Origin: Paracoccaceae bacterium
GTDB lineage: Bacteria > Pseudomonadota > Alphaproteobacteria > Rhodobacterales > Rhodobacteraceae
DNA length: 36,199 nt
Assembly (NCBI GenBank): GCA_007121115.1
Contig: SKMI01000240.1
Location: forward strand, 1 to 36,199
Direction of reading: 5' to 3'
Below the pieces are notes generated by a model, which saw only the letters and a list, made by a program, of their open reading frames with translations, had not been told where the DNA came from and ran no database searches. Both the position numbers and the translations under genes were made by a program. Below are positions 14,059 through 23,726 of this stretch, piece after piece (the stretch's first letter is position 1; each line of letters begins with the position of its first letter).

Positions 14059-15363
14059 TCAGCCCCGGTTCAGCCGATCCAGACGCGCGCGGATGCTCAG
14101 CCCGTGCGCTTCCAGGCTTTCGGATTGCGCCAGCCGCTCGCCCGCGGGGCCGATGGCGGCCAGCGCTTCGGGGGTCATGCGGGCGATGGTGGTGCGTTTG
14201 AGGAAATCCAGCACCGACAGCCCGCTGGAAAACCGCGCCGAACGCGCCGTGGGCAGCACATGGTTCGGCCCGCCGATGTAGTCGCCCACCGCCTCGGGCG
14301 TCAAGGGGCCCAGGAAAACGGCGCCCGCGTGGCGGATGCGGGTCAGCAGCGCCTCGGGGTCGGCGACGCAAAGCTCCAGGTGCTCGGGCGCGATCCGGTC
14401 GGAAAGTGCCGCCGCCTGCGTCAGCGTGTCCACCACGATCACCGCGCCGAAGTCGCGCCAGCTTGCCCCGGCGATGGCGCGACGCTCCAGCGTTTCCAGC
14501 CGTTTTTCGACCGCCGCCGCAACCTTTTGACCGAAACCGGCATCGGTGGTGATCAACAGCGCCTGCGCGCTTTCGTCATGCTCGGCCTGGGACAAAAGGT
14601 CCAGCGCGATCCAGTCGGGGTCATTGTCGGCATCGGCAATGATCAGAATCTCGGACGGCCCGGCGATCATGTCGATGCCCACGCGCCCGAACACCCGGCG
14701 CTTGGCGGCGGCGACATAGGCGTTGCCCGGCCCTGTGATCTTGTCCACCGGGGGGATGGTTTCGGTTCCATAGGCCAGCGCCGCAATCGCCTGCGCGCCG
14801 CCGATGCGCCAGACGGTGTCAACGCCCGCAAGCCGTGCGGCCAGCAGCACCAGCGGATTCACCACGCCCTCCGGCGTGGGACAGGCGATTTCCAGCCGCT
14901 CCACCCCGGCCACGCGCGCCGGGATGGCATTCATCAACACCGAGGACGGGTAGCTGGCCAGCCCGCCGGGCACATAGAGCCCCGCCGCCCCGACCGCCGA
15001 CCAGCGCCAGCCCAGATCGGCGCCGGTGGCGTCGGTCCAGCGGGCGTCGGCGGGCATCTGGCGCTCATGATAGGCACGGATGCGCTCGGCCGCCAGTTCC
15101 AGCGCGGCGCGATCCTCGGGCGGGACGCGGGCGCAATGCTCCTCGATCTCCTCGACGGAAAATGCCAGCGTCTCGGGCGTCAGGTCCAGCCGGTCGAAGC
15201 GCGCGGTCAGTTCGATCAGCGCCGCATCGCCGCGCGCACGCACATCGGCGATGATCGCGGCCACCGCGTCATCCACATCCGGCGCATCCTCGCGCTTGGC
15301 GGACAGCAGCGCTGCGAAATTGGCCTCGAACCCCGGGCCGGCGGCGTTCAGGAATTGCGGCAT
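14059..15363 (-). CDS. hisD: histidinol dehydrogenase
   Basis: 434 aa; GPGNAYVAAAKRRVFGRVGIDMIAGPSEILIIAD and SQAEHDESAQALLIT motifs. Confidence 0.97.
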   Translation of the reverse strand: MPQFLNAAGPGFEANFAALLSAKREDAPDVDDAVAAIIADVRARGDAALIELTARFDRLDLTPETLAFSVEEIEEHCARVPPEDRAALELAAERIRAYHERQMPADARWTDATGADLGWRWSAVGAAGLYVPGGLASYPSSVLMNAIPARVAGVERLEIACPTPEGVVNPLVLLAARLAGVDTVWRIGGAQAIAALAYGTETIPPVDKITGPGNAYVAAAKRRVFGRVGIDMIAGPSEILIIADADNDPDWIALDLLSQAEHDESAQALLITTDAGFGQKVAAAVEKRLETLERRAIAGASWRDFGAVIVVDTLTQAAALSDRIAPEHLELCVADPEALLTRIRHAGAVFLGPLTPEAVGDYIGGPNHVLPTARSARFSSGLSVLDFLKRTTIARMTPEALAAIGPAGERLAQSESLEAHGLSIRARLDRLNRG

Positions 15364-15837
15364 TCAGGTGTCTCCGTCATCGAGCGGGTGCGAAGGCACC
15401 TTCCCCGAGGGCGCCACATAGGGCCGCGTCACGTCGCGCAAGGCCAGGTCCACGCATTCCACCGACAGCCGCACCGCCCCGTCGCCCGCCAGCAGCAGGT
15501 CCAGCGTGCCAGTACCATCCTCGCCGGGCGTGAATTCCAGCGACAGGAGCGACAGCACCGTGTCCCGCTCCGACAGGTCCAGGCCCTGCGTGGCCGCGGC
15601 CATCACATCATTGACGATCAAGAGACTCTGCACCCGCTCCGGCGGGCGGGCGGTGCGCTCCCAGCGGAAACGGTTCAAGAGCACCGCGAAGCGGCGGCGG
15701 CGGCGGTCGAATGTCATCTCGGTCACCGGGAACACCGAATCCTGCACCAGCGCGGCGATCACCTTCAGATCCTCGGCATCCAGCGCGCGCAGGCGCACGG
15801 GGGCCTCACCGGCGTCTTCAAACCGTGCATCCGCCAT
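15364..15837 (-). CDS. DUF2948-like protein
   Basis: 157 aa; LRALDAEDLKVIAALVQDSVFPVTEMTFDRRRRRFAVLLNRFRWE resembles DUF2948; lies between murA and hisD. Confidence 0.8.
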   Translation of the reverse strand: MADARFEDAGEAPVRLRALDAEDLKVIAALVQDSVFPVTEMTFDRRRRRFAVLLNRFRWERTARPPERVQSLLIVNDVMAAATQGLDLSERDTVLSLLSLEFTPGEDGTGTLDLLLAGDGAVRLSVECVDLALRDVTRPYVAPSGKVPSHPLDDGDT

Positions 15838-15840
15838 GGC

Positions 15841-17106
15841 CTAGCCCCTCACCCGTTCGACCCGCGCGCCACAGCCGCGCAGCTTTTCCTCGATCCGCTC
15901 ATAGCCCCGGTCCAGGTGATAGACACGGCTGAGCAAGGTTTCGCCCTCGGCCGCGAGGCCAGCCAGGATCAACGAGACCGAGGCGCGCAGATCCGTCGCC
16001 ATCACCGGCGCGCCGCGCAGCCGCTCGACCCCGGTGACCGTGGCGGTGCCGCCGTGCACCTCTATCTGCGCGCCCATGCGCAGGAGTTCGGGCGCGTGCA
16101 TGAAGCGGTTCTCGAATATGCGTTCCTCCAGCACCGCCGTCCCGTCGGCGATGCACATCAGCGCCATGAACTGCGCCTGCAGGTCGGTGGGAAAGCCGGG
16201 GAAGGGTTCGGTCACCACATTGGCGGCGCGCACCCGGTCATTGGTGCGGGTGACACGCAGGCCGCGCTCGGTCTCGGTCACTTCGACCCCGGTTTCCGCC
16301 AGCTTGTCCACGAAGGCCTGCACCAGATCCAGCCGCCCGCCCAGGCATTCCACCGACCCGCCCGCGATGGCGGGGGCCAGCATGAAGGTGCCGAGTTCGA
16401 TCCGGTCGGCGACCACCGGATGCGTCGCGCTGTCCAGCGCGTCCACCCCCTCGATGGTGATGGTCGAGGTCCCCTCGCCTTCGATCCGCGCGCCCATCCG
16501 GCGCAGGCAGTGCGCAAGGTCCACGATCTCGGGCTCGCGCGCGGCGTTCTTCAGCACCGTTGTCCCGCGCGCGAGCGTCGCCGCCATGAGCGCGTTTTCC
16601 GTGGCGCCGACCGAAACCAGCGGGAATTCGAACGTGGCGCCTCTCAGCCCGCCCGGCGCGCGGGCGTGGACATAGCCGTCGCGCAGGTCCAGTTCCGCAC
16701 CCATCGCCTCCAGCGCACGCAGATGCAGGTCCACGGGCCGCGCGCCGATGGCGCAGCCTCCCGGAAGCGACACCTCGGCCCGCCCGTGCCGCGCCAGCAA
16801 GGGCCCCAGCACCAGGATCGAGGCGCGCATCTTGCGCACGATGTCGTAATCGGCGCGCTCGCTGTCCAGCGCGTGACTGGACAGCGCCAGCACCTGCCCG
16901 CCCTGCAACGCGGCCACTTCAACCCCCAGCGATTCCAGCAGCGCGGTCATGGTGCGGATATCCGACAGCCGCGGCGCGTTGGTCAGCGTCAGCGGCGCGT
17001 CGGTCAGAAGTGTGGCCGGCATCAGCGCAAGGCACGCGTTCTTGGCCCCGGCAATGGGGATTTCCCCCTCCAGCGGCCCGTTGCCGGTGACGACGATCGA
17101 GTCCAT
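15841..17106 (-). CDS. murA: UDP-N-acetylglucosamine 1-carboxyvinyltransferase
   Basis: 421 aa; [43 protein letters not shown] and [15 protein letters not shown] motifs. Confidence 0.97.
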   Translation of the reverse strand: MDSIVVTGNGPLEGEIPIAGAKNACLALMPATLLTDAPLTLTNAPRLSDIRTMTALLESLGVEVAALQGGQVLALSSHALDSERADYDIVRKMRASILVLGPLLARHGRAEVSLPGGCAIGARPVDLHLRALEAMGAELDLRDGYVHARAPGGLRGATFEFPLVSVGATENALMAATLARGTTVLKNAAREPEIVDLAHCLRRMGARIEGEGTSTITIEGVDALDSATHPVVADRIELGTFMLAPAIAGGSVECLGGRLDLVQAFVDKLAETGVEVTETERGLRVTRTNDRVRAANVVTEPFPGFPTDLQAQFMALMCIADGTAVLEERIFENRFMHAPELLRMGAQIEVHGGTATVTGVERLRGAPVMATDLRASVSLILAGLAAEGETLLSRVYHLDRGYERIEEKLRGCGARVERVRG

Positions 17107-17118
17107 GGGCGCGCCTTT

Positions 17119-17295
17119 CTAGTCCGTATCGGGGCCGTCTTTTCGGTTCGTATCAGGGGTGCCGCGCGCGGCGGCCTGCGCCTTGCGGCGCGCGATATTG
17201 GCCTTCAGCGCCGCCTTCAGCCGCGCCTTGCGCGGGTCTTCGGGCGGGCGTTTGGCTGGCGGCGCGGGCCGGTCCGGGAAGCGAGGTCCTGACAT
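17119..17295 (-). CDS. 58-aa basic hypothetical protein upstream of murA
   Basis: Read manually (below the ORF-track cutoff): MSGPRFPDRPAPPAKRPPEDPRKARLKAALKANIARRKAQAAARGTPDTNRKDGPDTD*; ends 12 nt upstream of murA on the same strand. Confidence 0.5.
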   Translation of the reverse strand: MSGPRFPDRPAPPAKRPPEDPRKARLKAALKANIARRKAQAAARGTPDTNRKDGPDTD

Positions 17296-17384
17296 GGCGC
17301 CCTTCCTAGCGCAAGCCGGAAAAACCGTCCAGATTGCGCTTGCATGCCCTCCGGTTTCCGACTAATCCCACGCCCGGAACCGAT

Positions 17385-17459
17385 GCTGCGGTAGCTCAGT
17401 GGTAGAGCACACCCTTGGTAAGGGTGAGGCCGAGAGTTCGATCCTCTCTCGCAGCACCA
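17385..17459 (+). tRNA. tRNA-Thr(GGT), CCA encoded
   Basis: Complete cloverleaf: acceptor GCTGCGG/TCGCAGC, D arm GCTC..GAGC, anticodon arm CACCC-TTGGTAA-GGGTG (anticodon GGT), T arm GAGAG-TTCGATC-CTCTC, discriminator A + CCA. Confidence 0.97.
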
Positions 17460-17655
17460 TCCTTTCCCCGCCCTCGCTGATCGACGCGCGTCCCCCCTCT
17501 CCGCTACGCGTCGCGCGGCCTGACCAAGCGCATCGTGCGCGCACAGGATAATGAAACCACCGCGCCGGGCCACGCCTGCATCTTGGCTTCAACCTTTCCG
17601 GCGAACCCTCTAGGGTCGGCGCAAACGCCACTCCAAGACCCGAAAGGCCCCGCGC

Positions 17656-19116
17656 ATGACCGCATTCGACGACCTGATGGCCCACGCCCGCGAAACGGCG
17701 GCGCTGGACAATGTGATGACGCGGCTGGGCTGGGACCAGCGCACGATGATGCCCCACGGCGCGGCGCACCTGCGGTCCGAGGAACTGGCCGCCCTGGAAA
17801 CCGTCCTGCACGACCGCCGCACCGACCCGCGCATCGGCGACTGGCTGGAAGCGGCCGAGGCGCCGGACGCGGCCGGACAAGCCGCCCTGCGCGAACTCCG
17901 TCGCAGCTATGCCCGCAACACCCGCGTGCCCGCGCGGCTGGCGGCGGAACTCGCCCGCGTCACCGCCATGGGGCAGGAAATCTGGTCCCAGGCGCGGCGC
18001 GATGACGATGTGGCGGCCTTTCTGCCGGTGCTGCGCCAGGTGGTGGCGCTGCGGCGCGAGGAAGCGGCGGCGCTCGCGAACGGGGGCGACCTTTATGACG
18101 CGCTGATGCAGGACTACGAACCCGGCGCCTCGGGTGCGGAAACGGCCGCCATGTTCGACCGGATGCGCCCGCGGCTGGTGGCGCTGCGCGAGGCGACCCT
18201 CGCCCGCCCGGCGCCGGAACCCCTGCGCGGCACTTTCCCTCAGGACGCGCAGTTGCGCATCGCCCGCAAGCTGGCCGAGACCTTTGGCTATGACTTCGCC
18301 CACGGGCGGCTGGACCTGACTGTTCACCCGTTCTGCGCCGGCCACGGCGAGGATGTGCGCATCACCACCCGCGTGGTCGAGACAGAGCCCTTCAACTGCT
18401 TCTACTCCACCGTGCACGAGGTCGGCCACGCCGCCTATGAGCAAGGGGTGGATGCCGCGCACGCGCTCTCGCCGCTGGGGCGCGGGGTGTCCATGGGGGT
18501 GCATGAAAGCCAGAGCCGGATCTATGAAAACCAGCTCGGCCGCTCGCGCGCCTTCACCGGCTGGCTGTTCGATCAGATGCACGCCGAGTTCGGGCCGCTG
18601 AACCTGCATGACGCGGACGCCTTTTACCGCGCGGTGAACCGGGTGCATGCGGGCTACATCCGGACCGAGGCCGACGAGATACACTACAACCTGCACATCA
18701 TGTTGCGCTTCGATCTGGAACGCGACCTGCTGCGCGGGGAGTTGGAGGCCGACGATCTGGAGGACGCCTGGAACACCCGGTTCGAGGCGGATTTCGGCAC
18801 CCCCGTGGACCGGCCCGCCAACGGCATCCTGCAGGACGTGCACTGGTCGGCAGGGCTTTTCGGGTACTTCCCGACCTACACGCTGGGCAATGTCTACGCC
18901 GGTTGTCTGTTCAAGGCGATGCAGGCCGATCTGCCGGAGCTGGACGCGGACCTCGCGCGCGGCGATCTGAGCGCGCCCACCGGCTGGCTGCGCGAACGCC
19001 TGCAGCGCTTCGGCGCCCTGCGCGAGCCGCGTGCCACAATCGAAGCTGCTTGCGGCTTCACCCCGGACGAAGGGCCGCTGCTGGACTATCTGGAGGCGAA
19101 ATTCGGGGCGCTCTGA
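17656..19116 (+). CDS. M32-family carboxypeptidase (thermostable carboxypeptidase 1-like)
   Basis: 486 aa; HEVGHAAYEQGVD zinc motif (HExxH), ESQSRIYENQLGRS, DEIHYNLHIMLRFDLERDL motifs. Confidence 0.93.
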   Translation: MTAFDDLMAHARETAALDNVMTRLGWDQRTMMPHGAAHLRSEELAALETVLHDRRTDPRIGDWLEAAEAPDAAGQAALRELRRSYARNTRVPARLAAELARVTAMGQEIWSQARRDDDVAAFLPVLRQVVALRREEAAALANGGDLYDALMQDYEPGASGAETAAMFDRMRPRLVALREATLARPAPEPLRGTFPQDAQLRIARKLAETFGYDFAHGRLDLTVHPFCAGHGEDVRITTRVVETEPFNCFYSTVHEVGHAAYEQGVDAAHALSPLGRGVSMGVHESQSRIYENQLGRSRAFTGWLFDQMHAEFGPLNLHDADAFYRAVNRVHAGYIRTEADEIHYNLHIMLRFDLERDLLRGELEADDLEDAWNTRFEADFGTPVDRPANGILQDVHWSAGLFGYFPTYTLGNVYAGCLFKAMQADLPELDADLARGDLSAPTGWLRERLQRFGALREPRATIEAACGFTPDEGPLLDYLEAKFGAL

Positions 19117-19176
19117 GCGCGCGGCGGGGGCCGAACGCCGTCAGGCTGCGCCCCGCATGGCAGGGCGCCACAGGAA

Positions 19177-19205
19177 ACCCCCGCGCCGAGGGGCAGCGCG
19201 GGGGT
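19177..19205 (-). terminator. hairpin terminator for the 19233-20285 gene
   Basis: ACCCCCGCGC-N9-GCGCGGGGGT, perfect 10-bp stem between convergent genes; minus strand continues TTTCC. Confidence 0.55.
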
Positions 19206-19232
19206 CCATGGTCGAACGGGTGGAATGCCGGG

Positions 19233-20285
19233 TCAGGCGGCCTCGCGCTGGTTTTCGGCAAGGCGCGCGTTGACGCGCGCCACGGTCTCGTCCAGCAGCG
19301 GCGAACCCATGCCGATCTGGTCGGCGATCAGCTTCACCAGCAGGTCCACACGTTCGATCTGCGCCGAACCGGCGTCGATGGCGCGCGCCGCCGACGACGG
19401 CTTCAGCAGCCCTTCGGCGGCCTTGGCGTATTTCTCGAACGGCACCAGATCGCTCTCGGCCGCGCCCAGTTTCACCACGATCTGGTTGACCAGTTCATAG
19501 ATCCTGCGCGACAGGTCCAGATCGCCGTGCACGGCCTCGCGGATCGGCTGCGAGCCAACGGGCAGCACCGCGCGGTAGTTCCCGGTCAGCAGCATCGCCC
19601 ATTTGGCGAAGGGCACGAAGAGCGAATCGTGCACGCGCAGCTTTACCGGCACGTCCTGGCCATCCACGCGCAGCGCCTCGATCCCCTCGGCCATTTCGCG
19701 CAGCATGGCGTTATGCGCGTCATCGGCAAAGGGCGCGGCCTTGAAGTTCGTGGGCAGGCCCACGTGCAGAACATTGTTCTTCTCCTCCGGCGGGCGGAAG
19801 GCCTGCGGGTCCGGGCTGCACAGCGACACCAGCCCCGGCTTGAACTGCGCCCAGATCTCGGGCGCGGCGAAGCAGGGCTCCAGAAGCTTGGCGTCCAGCC
19901 CCTCGATCCGCGCCAGGAAGGGCAGCGGCGGCATGTTCATGATCGACAGGCAGGGCAGTTCGGCGGCCGCGACCCGACGCAGGAGCGCACGAATATCCTC
20001 GGACCCATACTGCGGCTCGGACATGGCCAGCGCGACCATGTCGTAGTCGTCGACCTTCACCGAACCGGGGGCGGCGGCATCCAGACGACCCGGCAGGTCA
20101 CCCGACCGGAACGCGCGATGCTCCGCCTCGCCGCGCAGCTTGATGCGGACCTCGGTCCCGTCGGCATTGATCACATCGGCGGTGGATTGGCGACACACAA
20201 GCGTCACGTCATGACCGGCCATCAGCAGCTTTGTGCCCAGCAGCGATCCGTAAGACGCGCCCAAAATCAAAACGTTGTATGCCAT
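19233..20285 (-). CDS. ketopantoate reductase-like NAD(P)-dependent oxidoreductase
   Basis: 350 aa; N-terminal dinucleotide-binding motif NVLILGASYGSLLGTKLLMAGHDVTLVCR; ApbA/PanE-like layout; AAGGAGGG Shine-Dalgarno. Confidence 0.7.
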   Translation of the reverse strand: MAYNVLILGASYGSLLGTKLLMAGHDVTLVCRQSTADVINADGTEVRIKLRGEAEHRAFRSGDLPGRLDAAAPGSVKVDDYDMVALAMSEPQYGSEDIRALLRRVAAAELPCLSIMNMPPLPFLARIEGLDAKLLEPCFAAPEIWAQFKPGLVSLCSPDPQAFRPPEEKNNVLHVGLPTNFKAAPFADDAHNAMLREMAEGIEALRVDGQDVPVKLRVHDSLFVPFAKWAMLLTGNYRAVLPVGSQPIREAVHGDLDLSRRIYELVNQIVVKLGAAESDLVPFEKYAKAAEGLLKPSSAARAIDAGSAQIERVDLLVKLIADQIGMGSPLLDETVARVNARLAENQREAA

Positions 20286-20526
20286 TGTTCACCCTCCTTG
20301 CATAACGCGACATGCGTTGCTGAGGACAGACGTAGGCGTCATCGCGCGCGAATGCACGGAAATTCAGGTCACGGCGTAAAGCGCCGGATTTACACCTGCC
20401 AGGACTGTAAATTTGTAAACGCTTCGCCTTGTGTGGCAATCTTGTTGCGTACAGTGGCATACGGGCGACATATCCAAACGCCCGCCGACCGCCCGCACCG
20501 ATGCATCAACCCGCTGCGCGCAAGGC

Positions 20527-21048
20527 TCAGCGCGCCCCATCCCCGCGCAGGGCGCGGGCCATATGGTCCAGAACCGCGTTCACGAATGACGTCTCGCGCC
20601 CCTCGGGGAAGAACGCCGCCGCGATATCCACGTATTCGGTGATCACCACGCGCGCGGGCGTGCTGGCGTTCAGCATCTCGGCCCCCGCGGCCCGGAACAG
20701 CGCCCGCAACGTGGGGTCGATCCGGGCAATGGGCCACTTCGCCACCAGCGCGCGGTCGGTCAACTGGTCGATCTGGGCCTGTCGATCCACGGCCGTGTCC
20801 ACCAGCTTGCGGAACAGGGTGCGGTTGGCCTCGACCCAGTTTTCCTCGGGCGTCTCGGCGCCGATCCGGTGCGCCTCGAACTCGGCGGTGACGGCGTCGA
20901 TGGTCTGGCCCGAGGTCTCCATCTGAAAGAGCGCCTGCACGGCGTAGAACCGCGCGGCCCCGTTGAGCGAGCGGCGCGCCGCGGCATCCGGGCGCGGCTT
21001 GCCCCCGCGCGAATTACCCCCTGAAGCCTTGCCTTCTGGCGCGCTCAT
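20527..21048 (-). CDS. nusB: transcription antitermination factor NusB
   Basis: 173 aa; AARFYAVQALFQMETSG, PARVVITEYVDIAAAFFPEGRETSFVNAVLDHMAR; next to ribH. Confidence 0.95.
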   Translation of the reverse strand: MSAPEGKASGGNSRGGKPRPDAAARRSLNGAARFYAVQALFQMETSGQTIDAVTAEFEAHRIGAETPEENWVEANRTLFRKLVDTAVDRQAQIDQLTDRALVAKWPIARIDPTLRALFRAAGAEMLNASTPARVVITEYVDIAAAFFPEGRETSFVNAVLDHMARALRGDGAR

Positions 21049-21602
21049 GCCGTGCCCCCGCTGCCATCACCCTTGCCATCCCCGGCAAGCTGGATGTTCT
21101 CGGATGCCGGGCGAAAGCCCACGCTCCCCTTCGGCCGCCCCCAGCGGCGGTCCAGCGCCACCAGATGCAGCGCCGCCGCCGCTGCGCCGCCGCCCTTGTC
21201 CTGATGGTCCGGGTCTGCACGCACCAGCGCCTGCGTGTGGTTTTCCACCGTCAGGATACCATTACCCACGCAGGCGCCCTGCAGACCCAGCAGCATCAGC
21301 CCGCGCGAACTATCGTTGCACACGGTTTCGTAATGCGTGGTCTCGCCCCGGATCACGCAGCCCAACGCCACAAACCCGTCGAAGTTCGAACGCCGGTAGG
21401 CCTGCGCGATGGCGACGGGCAGCTCCAGCGCGCCCGGCACCTCGATCAGGTCGTGCGTGGCCCCGGCCCGCTCCAGTGTCGCGCGTGCCCCGGCGATCAG
21501 GTGGTCGGCAATGTCGCGGTAGAACGGCGCCACGGCGATCAGCACCTTCACCGGCGCGTCGAACTCCGGCAGCGGCAGGGAATAGTGACTGGGTCCGGCC
21601 AT
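21045..21602 (-). CDS. ribH: 6,7-dimethyl-8-ribityllumazine synthase
   Basis: 185 aa; VPGALELPVAIAQAYR, GFVALGCVIRGETTHYETVCNDSSRGL, NGILTVEN motifs. Confidence 0.97.
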   Translation of the reverse strand: MAGPSHYSLPLPEFDAPVKVLIAVAPFYRDIADHLIAGARATLERAGATHDLIEVPGALELPVAIAQAYRRSNFDGFVALGCVIRGETTHYETVCNDSSRGLMLLGLQGACVGNGILTVENHTQALVRADPDHQDKGGGAAAAALHLVALDRRWGRPKGSVGFRPASENIQLAGDGKGDGSGGTA

Positions 21603-21604
21603 GT

Positions 21605-22732
21605 TCAGGCCCTCCGTGAGGGGATCTTGCGGGTGCCGACGATGGACAGGCCATAGCCGTCCAGCCCCACCACCTTCGGTGTGGCCGAGTTGGTCAGCAG
21701 GATCAACTCCTGCAGCCCCAGCGACGACAGGATCTGCGCGCCCAGCCCGTATTGCCGCAGGGTCTGGGGCGAGGCGCTCTCGCCGCTCGTCATCTTCATC
21801 GCCGTATCGCGCAGGAGCACCAGCACGCCGCGCCCTTCCTCGGCGATCAGCTCCATGGCGTCGGTGAATTCATTTGCACGCCCCGGCCCGCCGATCCCCA
21901 CCATGTCCAGCAGCGGATCGAAGGCGTGCATCCGGACCGGCACCGGCGCCTCGCCCGCCACATCGCCCTTGATCAGCACAACATGCTCGGCGCCATGGGT
22001 GGTGTCGGCATAGATGCGCAGGGTCCAGTCGCCGCCGAATTCGGACGTGATCTGCCGCTCCTCGATCACCCGGACAAGGTTGTCATGGCGGCGGCGATAG
22101 GCGATGAGGTCGCTGATGGTGCCGATCTTCAGCCCGTGTTTCTGGGCAAAGGCCACCAGATCCGGCAGCCGCGCCATGGAGCCGTCCTCGTTCATGATCT
22201 CGCAGATCACGCCGGATGCGTTCAGCCCCGCCAGCCGGGCAACGTCCACCGCCGCCTCGGTATGGCCCGCGCGGACCAGCACGCCGCCCTCGCGCGCGCG
22301 CAGGGGAAAGACATGGCCCGGCGTGGCGATATCCTCGGCCCCCTTGCCCGGGTCGATGGCCACGGCCACCGTGCGCGCCCGGTCATGGGCGGAAATGCCG
22401 GTGGAGACACCTTCGCGCGCCTCGATTGACACCGTGAAGGCGGTTTCATGGCGCGAAGAGTTGCTGGACGCCATCAGCGGCAGGCCCAGCGCATCGATCC
22501 GCTCGCCGGGGAGTGCCAGACAGATCAACCCACGCCCATGAGCGGCCATGAAGTTGATCGCCTCGGGCGTGGCCATCTGCGCGGGGATGACCAGATCGCC
22601 CTCGTTCTCGCGGTCCTCGTGATCGACAAGGATGAACATCCGCCCGTTGCGGGCATCCTCGATGATCTCCTCCAGCGGCGAGATGGCATCGCGCCAATCA
22701 TCCTCGACCGGGCCGGGTGTTTCGAAACGCAT
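21605..22732 (-). CDS. ribB: 3,4-dihydroxy-2-butanone 4-phosphate synthase with degenerate GTP cyclohydrolase II-like domain (RibBX-type)
   Basis: Start MRFETPGPVEDDWRD at 22732 (ORF track is longer); RibB motifs FILVDHEDRENEGDLVIPA and GHVFPLRAREGGVLVRAGHTEAAVDVARLAGL; C-terminal domain lacks the SECLTGDVFGSLRCDCG zinc motif. Confidence 0.93.
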   Translation of the reverse strand: MRFETPGPVEDDWRDAISPLEEIIEDARNGRMFILVDHEDRENEGDLVIPAQMATPEAINFMAAHGRGLICLALPGERIDALGLPLMASSNSSRHETAFTVSIEAREGVSTGISAHDRARTVAVAIDPGKGAEDIATPGHVFPLRAREGGVLVRAGHTEAAVDVARLAGLNASGVICEIMNEDGSMARLPDLVAFAQKHGLKIGTISDLIAYRRRHDNLVRVIEERQITSEFGGDWTLRIYADTTHGAEHVVLIKGDVAGEAPVPVRMHAFDPLLDMVGIGGPGRANEFTDAMELIAEEGRGVLVLLRDTAMKMTSGESASPQTLRQYGLGAQILSSLGLQELILLTNSATPKVVGLDGYGLSIVGTRKIPSRRA

Positions 22733-22836
22733 GGCGCACCTCCGGGGCTTCGCGTGCCAGATAGACCATCGCGCGGGCGGGGGAAAGGGTGCGGACGCGC
22801 CGCACAGACCCTGTGCGCGCAGCCCGGGGTCGCGCC

Positions 22837-23613
22837 TCAGCGCCCCTCGAATTCCGCCGGGCGCTTTTCCAGAAACGCCATCACGCCTTCGCGAAAATCG
22901 CGCGACCGACCGCAATCGCCCTGCGCCTCGGCCTCGCGGGCAAGCTGGCCGTCCAGATCGCTGGACATGGAGGCCCGCAGAAGCTTGCGGACACGGCCAT
23001 AGGCCACGGTCGGCCCCTCGGCCAGCGTGCGTGCCCGCGCGCGCCAGACCGCGTCGAATGCGTCGTCGGCCACCGCCTCCCAGATCATGCCCCAGTCAGC
23101 GGCGCGGCGCGCCTCGATCCGCTCGGCGAACAGCATGGCCCCCATGGCGCGGGCAAACCCCACCTGCCGGGGCAGCCAGTAGGTGCCACCCGCATCGGGG
23201 ACCAGCCCGATCCGGCTGAAGGCCTGCACGAAGGCCGCGCTCTCGGCGGCGATCACCACATCCGCCGCCAGCGCCAGATTCGCCCCCGCCCCGGCGGCCG
23301 CACCGTTGACCGCGGCCAGCACCGGCGCCGGGCAGTCCCAGATCGCGCGCAATAGCGGCTCGTATTCCTCGCGCAGGACACGCTCCAGATCGAGGTCGGT
23401 CACATCCGCCTCCTGGCCCAGATCCTGCCCCGAACAGAACGCCCGCCCCGCCCCGGTCAGCACCACACAGCGCGCCCGCGCGCCCTCTTCGCGCAGTGCG
23501 GCGCGCAACTCGGCCCGCATCTGCGCGTCAAGCGCATTCATCACCTCGGGGCGGTGCAGCGTGATCACCACCACGTCGCCGTCCCAGTCGACCCGCAGGG
23601 TCACATACTCCAT
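22837..23613 (-). CDS. enoyl-CoA hydratase/isomerase family protein (PaaG-like)
   Basis: Start MEYVTLRVDWDGDVVVITLHRPEVMNALD at 23613; GAGRAFCSGQDL, AAVNGAAAGAGANLALAADVVIAAESAAFVQAFSRIGLVPDAGGTYWLPR. Confidence 0.88.
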   Translation of the reverse strand: MEYVTLRVDWDGDVVVITLHRPEVMNALDAQMRAELRAALREEGARARCVVLTGAGRAFCSGQDLGQEADVTDLDLERVLREEYEPLLRAIWDCPAPVLAAVNGAAAGAGANLALAADVVIAAESAAFVQAFSRIGLVPDAGGTYWLPRQVGFARAMGAMLFAERIEARRAADWGMIWEAVADDAFDAVWRARARTLAEGPTVAYGRVRKLLRASMSSDLDGQLAREAEAQGDCGRSRDFREGVMAFLEKRPAEFEGR

Positions 23614-23726
23614 GCCAACGCCCTTTCCCGCTGCCGCCTGCATCCGGCGACACCATAACCACGCCCAAGGCCGAGGCGAAAGCCGCACCCTGCGTCACAC
23701 CGTCCCCTGCCATCATCATCTGTGCA

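Noticed and set aside
14104-17292. 1062-aa plus-strand ORF
   Set aside because: Antisense shadow of hisD, DUF2948-like and murA; low-complexity His/Gln/Arg/Gly composition typical of stop-poor antisense frames in high-GC DNA.
17217-18843. Minus-strand ORFs 17217-17573 and 17362-18843
   Set aside because: They contain CCERGSNSRPHPYQGCALPLSY and LRERIELSASPLPRVCSTTELP, the well-known false peptides from translating the antisense of a tRNA; the rest is antisense to the M32 peptidase.
22733-22836. Possible FMN riboswitch upstream of ribB
   Set aside because: Only 104 nt available and no recognisable RFN-element boxes; just a short GCACAG-N3-CTGTGC hairpin.
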